From NCBI RefSeq assembly GCF_009026145.1, contig NZ_WBUE01000030.1, forward strand, positions 1-48,784: a stretch of DNA of 48,784 bases, given 5' to 3'. The stretch is from Hyphomicrobium sp. (GTDB lineage: Bacteria > Pseudomonadota > Alphaproteobacteria > Rhizobiales > Hyphomicrobiaceae). The notes beneath the pieces were generated by a model, which saw only the letters and a list, made by a program, of their open reading frames with translations, was not told the DNA's origin and searched no databases. The position numbers and the translations under genes were made by a program. Shown here piece by piece: positions 30,091 to 38,439 of the stretch (its first letter is position 1; every line of letters starts with the position of its first letter).

Positions 30091-30702
30091 TGAGCGCCCA
30101 GCGTCCCGCGCGAACGCCACCACGCGGGCGCGCACACTTCACGATTAACATGAGCAACATTGCGCAACGCGGGGCGGGACTCTTTCCCGACGAACGCTGC
30201 AACATCATCATAATTCTGTGATGGCAGATTGGCGCTCGACTTGGCGATCAGCCCCGAATTACGCGCAAACTGCGAGCGCAATTTCGCGCCGCATTTGATC
30301 CCGAGCGACCAATTCCAGTTGGTTCGCGATCACTTTCTCGAAATAACCGGCGCTCGCCTCGCCGGGAAAACCCCGGCTCCAGGACGTGAAACTTTGTTAC
30401 GTCCTTAGGAAGACTGCCGCTAGTTCGATTGCATCCACTTTCCTACCGTGCTCGCGCCACGACTACGCGGATGGGCGCTGCGGATGCGCTTCCTCCATTG
30501 GGTCTCCGGGTGCCCAGCCGCGCTGTTCCTTAATGGCAAAGGAGAACGAGCTTTCGCTTCGCTCTTGTCGCCGCGTGCCGGCCAAGCCGGCTCCACCCGA
30601 CGACGATCGAAAGAATCGGAAGCCCTGAAATCTGCGTCCCGGCTCGAATAGCCGGGGCCGGGAGGGGACGTGGCATGTCTGCAAAGAGGAGAGGAAACCA
30701 AC
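30091..30702. other. Long leader/promoter region upstream of xoxF, 612 bp
   Basis: No convincing gene. The open frames here are Arg/Ser/Pro-rich and lack start contexts. Visible structure: an ACCAA-n6-TTGGT dyad (30308-30323), a hairpin at about 30361-30377 (GCCGGG/CCCGGC), and a perfect 7-bp inverted repeat at 30381-30405. A GAGGAGAGG ribosome binding site lies directly before xoxF. The length suggests several regulator sites and/or a long 5' UTR. Confidence 0.6.
30381..30405. promoter_or_regulatory. Candidate regulator site: AGGACGT-n11-ACGTCCT
   Basis: A perfect 7-bp inverted repeat (AGGACGT and ACGTCCT) with an 11-base AT-rich centre (GAAACTTTGTT), about 300 bp upstream of the xoxF start. 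The half-site centres are 18 bp apart, compatible with a dimeric regulator such as a LuxR/NarL-type response regulator, two of which are encoded in this locus. I could not find a second copy upstream of the other locus genes. Confidence 0.35.
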
Positions 30703-32601
30703 ATGATACGTAGTTCGGTTCTCCTGCTATCTGGCCTGTTGCTAGCCGGTGCAGTGGGAATGGCAAATCCCGTGATCGCCGAAACGGCATCCGAGGAAAT
30801 CGACAAGCGGGCGCAGAACCCTGATTGGTGGCCGGCACCGGGTCGCGACAACAAGTTGACCCGTCACAGCAACCTCAAGGACATCTCCACGGAGAACATC
30901 GGCAAGCTCAAGTATGTCTGGTCGCAGTCGACCGGCGCCTTGCGCGGCCACGAGGGCCAGCCTGTCGTCGTCGAGCACGACGGCAAGCCGATGATGTACT
31001 TCTCGTCGGGCTGCCCAAACATGGCCCAGTGCAACATCGTGCAGGCACTCGACCTCACCGATCCGGACAATCCGGTGCAGGTGTGGAATTACGTCAAGAA
31101 GACCGATCGCGATGAATCGGCTGTGCCGCGCGCCTGCTGCGACACCGTCCATCGCGGTGTGAACTACGCCAAGAACAAGGTCATCTACCACACGCTCGAC
31201 GGCTACGTGATCGCGCTCGATGCCTCCACCGGCAAAGAGGTGTGGGTCGTCAAGCATGCGTACCCGGAGAAGGGCGAGACCATCACCGGTCCGACGCTTA
31301 TCGCCGAGAACCTGGTCATCGCCGGCTTCGGCGGCGACGAGTTCGCGGCCCGCGGCCGCCTGACGGCGTACGACATCGAGACCGGCAAGGTCGTGTGGAA
31401 CTGCCATTCGACCGGTCCCGACGCTGACGTGTGCCTGACGCCGGAGACCAACAAGGCCAACCCGCACTTCGGCACGGCCGGCAAGGACATCGGTGTCACC
31501 AGCTATCCTGATACGAACGGCGGCGAATGGAAAATCGGCGGCGGCTCCTACTGGGCCTGGGGCAGCTACGATCCTGAGCTGAAGCTCGTGTTTTGGTCCA
31601 CCGGCAACCCTGGCCACTGGAGCCCCAGCTATCGCTGCGGCGACAAGACTCACGACGAGTGCAACACCGGCAAGTGGGACAACAAGTGGTCGATGACCAT
31701 CTTCGCCCGCAAGGTCGATACCGGTGAGGTCGCCTGGGCTTATCAGATGACGCCGTTCGACCAGTGGGACTACGACGGAGTCAACGAGAACATTCTTACC
31801 GACATGGACATCGACGGTAAGAAGGTCAAGGCGCTCACCCACTTCGATCGCAACGGCTTCGCCTACGTTCTCGACCGCACGAACGGCACGCTTCTGCGCG
31901 CCAGCAAGTTCGTAACGGTTGATTGGGCCGAGAAGGTCGACCTGAAGACCGGTCGCCCCATCAAGGTTCGCGAGCATTCGCCGTTCGAGGTTGGCCGCAA
32001 CACGCCCGCCTGCCCCTCCGCCATGGGCGGCAAGGATCAGCAGCCGTGCTCGGTCGATCCCAAGGAGCCCAATAAGTTCTACTGCCCCACCAACAACTGG
32101 TGCATGGAGGACGAGCCTCAGGAGCGCACGCACACGCAGCAGGGCACGGTCTACGTGTTTGCCAACGTGTACATGTATCCGGAGAAGCCAGGCATCGCAG
32201 GCAAGCTGAAGAAGTTCGACGTGCTGACCGGCAAGGCCGACTGGGAGATCCCGGATCCGTATCCGAACTGGGGCGGCACCATGGTTACCGATGGCGGCGT
32301 CGTGTTCTACGGCTCGAACAACGGTGACTTCCGCGCCGTCGACCGCAAGTCAGGCAAGGTTCTCTGGCAGCAGCGGCTCGGCTCGGGCATCATCGGCAAC
32401 CCGATCACCTACAAGGTCAAGGGCAAGCAGTACGTGTCGATCTTCGCCGGTCTCGGCGGCTGGATCGGCATCCCCGTCACCGCCGGTCTCGACATGGACG
32501 ACAAGTTCGGCGCCATCGGTGCAACGGCGATGGCCAAAGCCACGGGTCTCGACAAGATCCCGCAGGCCGGCATGCTCTACACCTTCCGTATTGGTGAGTA
32601 A
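30703..32601 (+). CDS. xoxF: Lanthanide-type PQQ methanol dehydrogenase (XoxF-like)
   Basis: A 632-residue periplasmic quinoprotein that oxidises methanol (or a similar alcohol) with PQQ. It has a signal peptide (cleavage about VIA-ET, residue 26) and a propeller with repeated W-x-x-motifs. The vicinal disulfide is C145-C146 (RACCDTVHRG). Metal ligands inferred by alignment are Glu213 (GGDEFAARG), Asn302 (STGNPGHW) and the catalytic Asp356, with an additional Asp358 (FDQWDYDGVNE). The extra Asp two residues after the catalytic one is the mark of lanthanide-dependent XoxF/ExaF enzymes; calcium MxaF has Ala there. The motif differs from the common XoxF5 form (DLYDHDGVNE), so another clade, perhaps XoxF3, is likely. 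Preceded by GAGGAGAGG. No xoxG cytochrome follows. Confidence 0.93.
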   Translation: MIRSSVLLLSGLLLAGAVGMANPVIAETASEEIDKRAQNPDWWPAPGRDNKLTRHSNLKDISTENIGKLKYVWSQSTGALRGHEGQPVVVEHDGKPMMYFSSGCPNMAQCNIVQALDLTDPDNPVQVWNYVKKTDRDESAVPRACCDTVHRGVNYAKNKVIYHTLDGYVIALDASTGKEVWVVKHAYPEKGETITGPTLIAENLVIAGFGGDEFAARGRLTAYDIETGKVVWNCHSTGPDADVCLTPETNKANPHFGTAGKDIGVTSYPDTNGGEWKIGGGSYWAWGSYDPELKLVFWSTGNPGHWSPSYRCGDKTHDECNTGKWDNKWSMTIFARKVDTGEVAWAYQMTPFDQWDYDGVNENILTDMDIDGKKVKALTHFDRNGFAYVLDRTNGTLLRASKFVTVDWAEKVDLKTGRPIKVREHSPFEVGRNTPACPSAMGGKDQQPCSVDPKEPNKFYCPTNNWCMEDEPQERTHTQQGTVYVFANVYMYPEKPGIAGKLKKFDVLTGKADWEIPDPYPNWGGTMVTDGGVVFYGSNNGDFRAVDRKSGKVLWQQRLGSGIIGNPITYKVKGKQYVSIFAGLGGWIGIPVTAGLDMDDKFGAIGATAMAKATGLDKIPQAGMLYTFRIGE

Positions 32602-32625
32602 GCCGATCTAAACCTGCACAAAGCT

Positions 32626-32659
32626 GGCGTCCGATGTCCTTGCGACATCGGGCGCCTTT
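32626..32659 (+). terminator. Terminator or attenuator after xoxF
   Basis: Stem GGCGTCCGATGTC pairs with GACATCGGGCGCC around a CTTGC loop (one G-T mismatch), followed by a short T-run (TTTCGT). It lies 24 bp after the xoxF stop and 30 bp before the next gene. It would give mostly monocistronic xoxF mRNA with partial readthrough. Confidence 0.7.
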
Positions 32660-32689
32660 CGTCCTCCGGCCATCGGTAAGTCGCATCCC

Positions 32690-34477
32690 ATGCAGAAGTG
32701 CGTCATCCCCCTTGCCGCCATCATCCTCGCCGGCATCGCGGCCCAGTGCGCCAGCGCCGCCGAGCGCAAGGAGTACAGCCTTTCCACGCCCTACGAGCAG
32801 CTTACGCCGGCGGAGATCGCGGCGGCGAAACAGGCCGCCAAGCGTCGCAAGGTCTCGCGGCTGTCCGTCTGCGCCGATCCCGGCAACATGCCGCTCTCCG
32901 ACAATCAGCGCCAGGGATTCCAGAACAAGATCATCGAAGCCGTCGCGCAACAGATGGGAGCCGAAGTGAGCTACTTCTGGCGCCCGTACCTCGAGCGCGG
33001 CCTGACGCGCGAGACATTCGCCAACAACGAGTGCGACATCCTTCTCGACATGCCGGCCGACTCCGCCTCGGTCCTCACCACCATCCCGATCTACCGCTCG
33101 ACCTACGTGCTCGCCTACCTCAGCGACCGGCACTACGACTTCAAGAGCCTCGACGATCCGCGCCTGAAGAAGCTCAAGATCGGCACCTACCAGCATTCCG
33201 CCATCCGCATGGTGCTGGCCCGATACGGCATCAAGAACCTCGATTCCATCGCCATCGTCACCTCGGACGCCGACCTGCGACCGGAGAATCAGCCCTGGCG
33301 CCAGGTCGAGCAGCTGCTCGACACGCGGCTCGACGTCGTCGGCCTCTGGGGTCCGTTTGCCGGCTGGGTCAGCAAAGCGAGGGGCGCGCCCATCACCCTG
33401 CAGCCGGTCAACCTGATGGAGGACGAGGTGCCGCTCGAGTTCAATCTCGCGATCGGCGTGCAGAACACGGATGTCGTGCTCAAGTTCATGCTCGACAACG
33501 CCCTGATGGCGAAGAAGGACGAAATCGCGCGCATCCTCGACGATTACGGCGTGCCGCTCGTCCAGTGCAGCGACTGCGTGGTGACGGGGGACATTCCCTC
33601 GCACGGCTCCTACGACAAGGCGGTGACCAAGAAATACGAGGAGCGCTACCTCAAATCCGCGACCCAGCGACCGGCCACAGAAGCTGCCTCGGCTGACCAG
33701 ATCGTGTCGCAAAAGCGGCTCGAGGAGTGGCTGGCCAACGGCGCCGACATCGATGCCGAGCTCAACAACGCGGTACTCGCGTTCGATACGAAGAGGACCA
33801 AGCTTCTGCTCGGCAGGGGCGCCGACGTCAACAAGCTCAACGATCAGGGGTATGCGCCCCTGCATACGGCGGCGCGCAGCCGCAACTCCGATCTCGTGCA
33901 GCTGCTGCTCGAGCATGGAGCGAACCCCAATCTGCCAGACAATGACGGCGTCACCCCGCTCGTCCATGCCGTCAATCGCAACCACGTCCCCTCCATCGAG
34001 GCGCTGATCGCCAAAGGCGCGGATATCGAGAAGGAAACCCGGCAAGGGTACACGCCCCTAGAGGTTGCGATCGGCGACGACCAGCTGTTTGCGGCCCGCG
34101 CCCTCATCAGGGCAGGCGCCAAGGTGAACGCGACCAATGGCAAGCAGAAAATCACTCCGCTGATGCTCGTTGCCTCCCAGCTCAGCCCGCAGGCGCGCGC
34201 GGTTCACCTCGCCGCCGGTCCGACGCCCATCGACATCGCCGAGGAGTTGATCGAGCGCGGAGCGGACGTGAATGCGAAATCGGCGGCCGGGGTGACGGCG
34301 CTGATGGTTGCCGCTGGGCACAACAACGCTCCCATGATCGGCCTTTTGCTTTCCAAAGGTGCCAATCCGGCGATCAAAAATAACCTTGGCAAGACGGCGC
34401 TGGATGTTGCACGTGAGGCTCGCAACGAGGTGGCGATCAGCGCCCTGCAGCTGCTCGCCGTCCCGCCGCCGAATTGA
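32690..34477 (+). CDS. XoxJ/MxaJ-like periplasmic binding protein fused to ankyrin repeats
   Basis: A 595-residue protein. A signal peptide (to about residue 23) is followed by a substrate-binding-protein domain (about 55-315) of the quinoprotein-associated MxaJ/XoxJ family: LSVCADPGNMPLSDNQRQGF, DILLDMP, STYVLAYLSDRH, and the Cys pair VQCSDCVVTGDIPSHG. Residues 340-590 hold about six ankyrin repeats (GYAPLHTAARSRNSDLVQLL, GVTPLVHAV, GYTPLEVAIG, GVTALMVAAG). Family members are normally about 280-300 residues, so the ankyrin half doubles the protein. MxaJ/XoxJ are thought to assist dehydrogenase maturation or activation; the ankyrin array may dock XoxF or another partner in the periplasm. Confidence 0.88.
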   Translation: MQKCVIPLAAIILAGIAAQCASAAERKEYSLSTPYEQLTPAEIAAAKQAAKRRKVSRLSVCADPGNMPLSDNQRQGFQNKIIEAVAQQMGAEVSYFWRPYLERGLTRETFANNECDILLDMPADSASVLTTIPIYRSTYVLAYLSDRHYDFKSLDDPRLKKLKIGTYQHSAIRMVLARYGIKNLDSIAIVTSDADLRPENQPWRQVEQLLDTRLDVVGLWGPFAGWVSKARGAPITLQPVNLMEDEVPLEFNLAIGVQNTDVVLKFMLDNALMAKKDEIARILDDYGVPLVQCSDCVVTGDIPSHGSYDKAVTKKYEERYLKSATQRPATEAASADQIVSQKRLEEWLANGADIDAELNNAVLAFDTKRTKLLLGRGADVNKLNDQGYAPLHTAARSRNSDLVQLLLEHGANPNLPDNDGVTPLVHAVNRNHVPSIEALIAKGADIEKETRQGYTPLEVAIGDDQLFAARALIRAGAKVNATNGKQKITPLMLVASQLSPQARAVHLAAGPTPIDIAEELIERGADVNAKSAAGVTALMVAAGHNNAPMIGLLLSKGANPAIKNNLGKTALDVAREARNEVAISALQLLAVPPPN

Positions 34478-34602
34478 GGCAGCCTTGGCGCTTCGCAATG
34501 CACGATGCGGTTGTTGGCCGGCGGTGCCGGGTAGCTCGCCGCGACGCGATCAGCACACCAACCGGACGTCGGCGCGTTCCTCAACAGACTGGACGAGACA
34601 GA

Positions 34603-35568
34603 ATGCGTAAAGCATGCGGCCTAGCGTTCATCACCACCCTCTTCCTTCCAAATGCCGCCGACGCTTCGCAGCTGTTCATCAGCAACGAGAAGGACAACAC
34701 AGTCACCGTGCTCGACAGCGAGACGATGAAGCCGGTGAAGGTGATCAAGGTCGGGGCGCGCCCGCGCGGCATCCGCGTCACGCCGGACTTCAAATCGGTG
34801 CTCGTCTGCGCCGGCGACGACGACGCCATCGACGTCATCGACACGACGAAGCTGGAGGTGGAGCGCAGCATCCCGACGCTCGCCGATCCCGAGTATCTGG
34901 AGGTCGAGCCGGGCGGCAGGCGCATCTTCATCGCCAACGAGGACGACGCCATGGTGTCGGTGGTCGAGTTGGTCGACGGCAAGGTGCTGGCCGAGATCCC
35001 CGTCGGCATCGAGCCGGAAGGCATGGCCTTCAGCCCGGACGGGAAGCATGCGATCGCCACCTCGGAATCGACCAGCATGGCGCATGTCATCGACACGGCG
35101 ACCTTCAAGCTGATCGCCAACGTGCTGGTCGATACGCGCCCGCGCGCCGCGCTTTACGAAGATGGCGGCAAGCACTTCTGGGTTACGTCCGAGGTCGGCG
35201 GGACGCTATCGGTTATCGACGCCACGACGTTCAAGGTGACCAAGAAGATCGGCTTCGAGATCGAGGGCGTGCGCTCCGAGCTCATCCAGCCTCTGGGCAT
35301 TCGTTTCTCCAAGGACGGCAGGCGCGGATTCGTCGCCTTAGGGCGCGCCAACCGCATTGCCGTCATCGATGTCGAAAAGCTGGAAGTGACGAACTACATC
35401 CTCGTCGGCCAGCGACCCTGGCACATGGAGATGTCGCCCGACGGGTCGAAGCTCTATACGGCCAACGGCCTTACCAACGACGTGACGATCATCGACGTCG
35501 CGACCTTGAAGGCGGAGCGATCGGTGCCGGTCGGGCGCCTGCCGTGGGGCATCGCCATCAAGCCGTGA
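34603..35568 (+). CDS. PQQ-associated YVTN beta-propeller protein
   Basis: A 321-residue secreted protein (signal peptide LAFITTLFLPNAADA) built from seven or so YVTN-type blades: QLFISNEKDNTVTVLDSETM, IFIANEDDAMVSVVEL, HFWVTSEVGGTLSVIDA, LYTANGLTNDVTIIDV. It resembles the PQQ-dependent-catabolism-associated propeller family usually found next to quinoprotein alcohol dehydrogenases. It lies 125 bp after the ankyrin fusion on the same strand and probably belongs to the same transcription unit. The biochemical role is unknown; scaffold or binding functions are typical of such propellers. Confidence 0.85.
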   Translation: MRKACGLAFITTLFLPNAADASQLFISNEKDNTVTVLDSETMKPVKVIKVGARPRGIRVTPDFKSVLVCAGDDDAIDVIDTTKLEVERSIPTLADPEYLEVEPGGRRIFIANEDDAMVSVVELVDGKVLAEIPVGIEPEGMAFSPDGKHAIATSESTSMAHVIDTATFKLIANVLVDTRPRAALYEDGGKHFWVTSEVGGTLSVIDATTFKVTKKIGFEIEGVRSELIQPLGIRFSKDGRRGFVALGRANRIAVIDVEKLEVTNYILVGQRPWHMEMSPDGSKLYTANGLTNDVTIIDVATLKAERSVPVGRLPWGIAIKP

Positions 35569-35713
35569 GACCGGCGCGGCGATTGGCACACCAGCGACGT
35601 ACTGGCTCCGCATTTACGAACCCCCACAGCCCTGCTTACGCATGTCGCATCGCATGCCGAATCGAAGCTGCGAGACGAGCTGTCGAACCCGCAACACTCG
35701 CACTTAACAAACG

Positions 35714-35744
35714 GGCCGCCTCTACCTTGAAGGTAGAGGCGGCC
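35714..35744. terminator. Near-perfect palindromic terminator between convergent genes
   Basis: GGCCGCCTCTACCTT pairs with its exact complement across a single base, giving a 15-bp stem. On the minus strand the stem is followed by CCGTTTGTT, so it suits the end of the TonB receptor transcript; on the plus strand no T-run follows. It separates the propeller gene (ending 35568) from the receptor gene (ending 35771). Confidence 0.75.
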
Positions 35745-35770
35745 AGCTGCGCGAGTGCTGGGGGTAGGTC

Positions 35771-38200
35771 CTACTGCAGCTTGTACTTGAACCCAGCCCA
35801 ATAGGTCCGCCCGATACCGGGCTTCACACCATCCTCGCGGTCGGTGATGTAGTACTCATCCGTGAGGTTGTGGCCGGAGATGAACACCGTCGCACCAGTG
35901 CCCGGGATGTGGTAGTTGGCGCGCGCCGAAAGGAGCCACACGTCGGGAACGAGGCCGACCTCGCCCTCTTCGTCGAGCGGTGTGTTGCTCACGTCGGTGT
36001 AGAAATCGCCACGATAGCTCCACGTCACGCTGGCGTCCCACAGCCCACGTTCCTCTATGCCTACCGTGAGGTTGGCGAAGTGGCGCGGCACCTCGGGAAG
36101 CTCATTGCCGTTGACGACCGTGATGTCCCCCGTGTCCTCGTCGACCTCCACACCCTTTTCAATGATAGAGTCGGCAAACGTATAGGTCGCCTCACCGAAG
36201 AGATTGAACTTGCCACCGGTATAGGGCTGGCTGTCGAGGCGCGAGTACAGCTCGAAGCCGTTGATCTCCACCTCCTCTATGTTGCCGAAGATGTTGTTGC
36301 CCGTGGCGGTCGTGAAGGCCTCTTTGATCTGATAGTTATCGATGCGGCTGTGGAACAGAGCGCCTTCAAAGGTCAGACCTTTGAAAGCGGTAGTGCGCAA
36401 GCCAACCTGGAAGTTGTCGCCGGTTTCGGCGGGAAGCGGGAAGAACTCGCCGCGCGCCACGTGGGGCGTGTGCCCGCGGTGATAGCCGCCGTACAGCGTA
36501 GTCCGATAGAACCCATCGTAGCTGAAAGCGATCCCTGGCAGCACCAGCGCGTGATCGACGTACTCCCGGAGCGGGAAGTCGCCCGGATCAAGTTCGCCAG
36601 AGTCCACGCGATCCTCGTTCACGTACGTCACACGCTCGACGTCGTACGTCTCGAAGCGCACGCCGGGAATGACCGAGAAGTCCTTGGTGACGTGGATCGC
36701 CGTCTGCAAGAACGCGGCGACCGAGTCCGACCGGTAGCGCTCGTCGAGGATGGTTTCCTCGCCCGACTCATCTCCCCAGCCATAAATCACGCCTTCCTCT
36801 CCCTCGAAGTTGCGGTTGTCGAACGTCTGGTGTTCGTAGCGGATGCCAGCCTGGATGTCCTGCTTCAAGCCGGCAATGAACGGGCGGTTAGCCCACTCGC
36901 CGCGTACTTCGGCACCCCACTTGGTATAGGTGCGCCGGCGACCTTCCATCACGAACTCATCGTCTGGGGGCACGGGACCCGGGATGCTGTTGCCATCCTC
37001 GAACTCGAAGTCGTTCTCGTAGCGGTCACGCTTGTGATAGAAGCCGTACAGTCGCGACGAGATCGTCGTATCCGCGTCCAGGTAGTAATTGTGTGCCGCC
37101 TGCAGCACGACGACGTCGGCACTATATGTATTGAAGCTGGACCCTGGGTTATAGCAAGTGCGGCAGTGATTGAGGCCATAGAAGAATTCGTCGGCTGAAT
37201 CGAAACCCAAGTCGTCGAGCGCGTCATCCTCCATTTCCAGGTTGGCTTCGTCGTAGTTGTCGCGCTGCCGGTAGTAGACGGCAGACACGACAAGATCCTG
37301 GTCGACGCCCTTCCATCCCAGAGCGCCATAAAAGTCGTTGTAGCGCAGCACCTCGTTGTCCCATGCACCGGCGGCTTCCGCCCCCGAGTAGGAGAAGACT
37401 GCACCGACGTTGCCGGCATGCTGTCTGGTGTGGAAATGGCGCGTGTTGTTCCAGTCCTTGAGGCTATGCTCGGTCGTGCCGATGGCGGCCGAAATCACCG
37501 TTTCCTCGGGACCGAACGGATTGAGGTTCTGGAAGTTGACGACGCCGTGATTATTCAGCGGTCCGTGGCTGATCACCGTGCCGCGCAGCACTTCAATGCT
37601 CTCAACACGGTCTAACGGCGGCGTGTAATGCGTCGACGGATCGATGTAGCTGCTCATGTTGATGGATTGGCCGTCCTCGAGAATGAGGACCTTGCGGCCG
37701 CGGCGGAAGGGCGAGCCGCGCATGCCGATGCCGATATGGCGGGCGAAGCCGTCGTCGTTGGTGACGACGACGCCCGGCACGCGCTTGAAGGCCTCGTGCG
37801 TATCGGCCGGCCGCTGTTCGTCGAGCTGCGCCTTTGTCACGCGAGATGCGGCGCTGCTGAAGCCCTCGAGGTTGCTCGGCAAGATGCTCTCGGGCGTCAC
37901 GGGCGAGGTTACGGGCGCCGCACTGGTGACAGGGCGGCCGCCGGCATCTCGCGTGATGCCCGTCGGCGCGGGCGCGGCGACGGCGGCGGGCGGCTGCGGA
38001 GTGGGGGAAACCTGCTTCTTCTTGGCCGCGGATTTCTTCTTGGCGGCAGGCGCCGGCGTCGGCTGCTTCTGGATGACGTCGACGGGTGGCAGCTGATCGG
38101 CGGGTGGAGCCGGTGTCGGGGGCTCCTGAGCCATGGCGGAAACGGACAAAACGGCAAACATAGCTGCTGCAGACGCAGCTGTGACGCGAACTCGACGCAT
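35771..38200 (-). CDS. FecA-like TonB-dependent outer membrane receptor
   Basis: An 809-residue receptor. Signal peptide (to about residue 24), a TonB-box-like LPPVDVIQKQ (37-46), an unusual linker of about 60 residues rich in Pro/Ala/Lys, then the plug (about 115-225: VPGVVVTNDDGFARHIGIGM, VLILEDGQSINM) and the 22-strand barrel ending in WAGFKYKLQ. Residues 314-338 are strikingly acidic (DEANLEMEDDALDD and following) and are followed by HCRTC (345-349). FecA-type receptors import ferric citrate and similar complexes; beside xoxF a lanthanide or lanthanophore substrate is plausible but not shown. Transcribed in the same direction as the upstream histidine kinase; ATG 38200 has GGGGGGAG upstream. 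Confidence 0.92.
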   Translation of the reverse strand: MRRVRVTAASAAAMFAVLSVSAMAQEPPTPAPPADQLPPVDVIQKQPTPAPAAKKKSAAKKKQVSPTPQPPAAVAAPAPTGITRDAGGRPVTSAAPVTSPVTPESILPSNLEGFSSAASRVTKAQLDEQRPADTHEAFKRVPGVVVTNDDGFARHIGIGMRGSPFRRGRKVLILEDGQSINMSSYIDPSTHYTPPLDRVESIEVLRGTVISHGPLNNHGVVNFQNLNPFGPEETVISAAIGTTEHSLKDWNNTRHFHTRQHAGNVGAVFSYSGAEAAGAWDNEVLRYNDFYGALGWKGVDQDLVVSAVYYRQRDNYDEANLEMEDDALDDLGFDSADEFFYGLNHCRTCYNPGSSFNTYSADVVVLQAAHNYYLDADTTISSRLYGFYHKRDRYENDFEFEDGNSIPGPVPPDDEFVMEGRRRTYTKWGAEVRGEWANRPFIAGLKQDIQAGIRYEHQTFDNRNFEGEEGVIYGWGDESGEETILDERYRSDSVAAFLQTAIHVTKDFSVIPGVRFETYDVERVTYVNEDRVDSGELDPGDFPLREYVDHALVLPGIAFSYDGFYRTTLYGGYHRGHTPHVARGEFFPLPAETGDNFQVGLRTTAFKGLTFEGALFHSRIDNYQIKEAFTTATGNNIFGNIEEVEINGFELYSRLDSQPYTGGKFNLFGEATYTFADSIIEKGVEVDEDTGDITVVNGNELPEVPRHFANLTVGIEERGLWDASVTWSYRGDFYTDVSNTPLDEEGEVGLVPDVWLLSARANYHIPGTGATVFISGHNLTDEYYITDREDGVKPGIGRTYWAGFKYKLQ

Positions 38201-38379
38201 TACTCTTACTCCCCCCGACCGCCGAAACCGCAGGGAAACGGCGGCTACTCAACGCTGCGGGAGCAAGAAACGCGGGAATGATTTCTGAAAATCCCATCCC
38301 CTTGGCTCCCGTATGCAAGAGCTACCGCGGCAAAAGGGCCGGCTGAATCTCAGAGTTTGAGAAAAGAATTGCCGCGCCC

Positions 38380-38415
38380 CACCTGCGCATTGCCACGCGT
38401 GGCAATGCGCAGGTG
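38380..38415. promoter_or_regulatory. Perfect 36-nt palindrome upstream of the TonB receptor gene
   Basis: CACCTGCGCATTGCCACG is followed immediately by its exact reverse complement, with no spacer. It lies 180 bp upstream of the receptor start and 25 bp past the kinase stop. It could be an operator for a dimeric regulator or act as a terminator of the kinase transcript; no T-run follows directly on either strand, which favours a binding site or a recombination/repeat element. Confidence 0.6.
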
Positions 38416-38439
38416 AAGTTGCGCACGTTGGATGGAAAT

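Noticed and set aside
36110..36160. EF-hand-like Asp/Glu run in the TonB receptor (VDEDTGDITVVNGNE)
   Set aside because: It resembles a calcium loop by composition only; spacing does not match a full EF-hand and it sits in a barrel loop.
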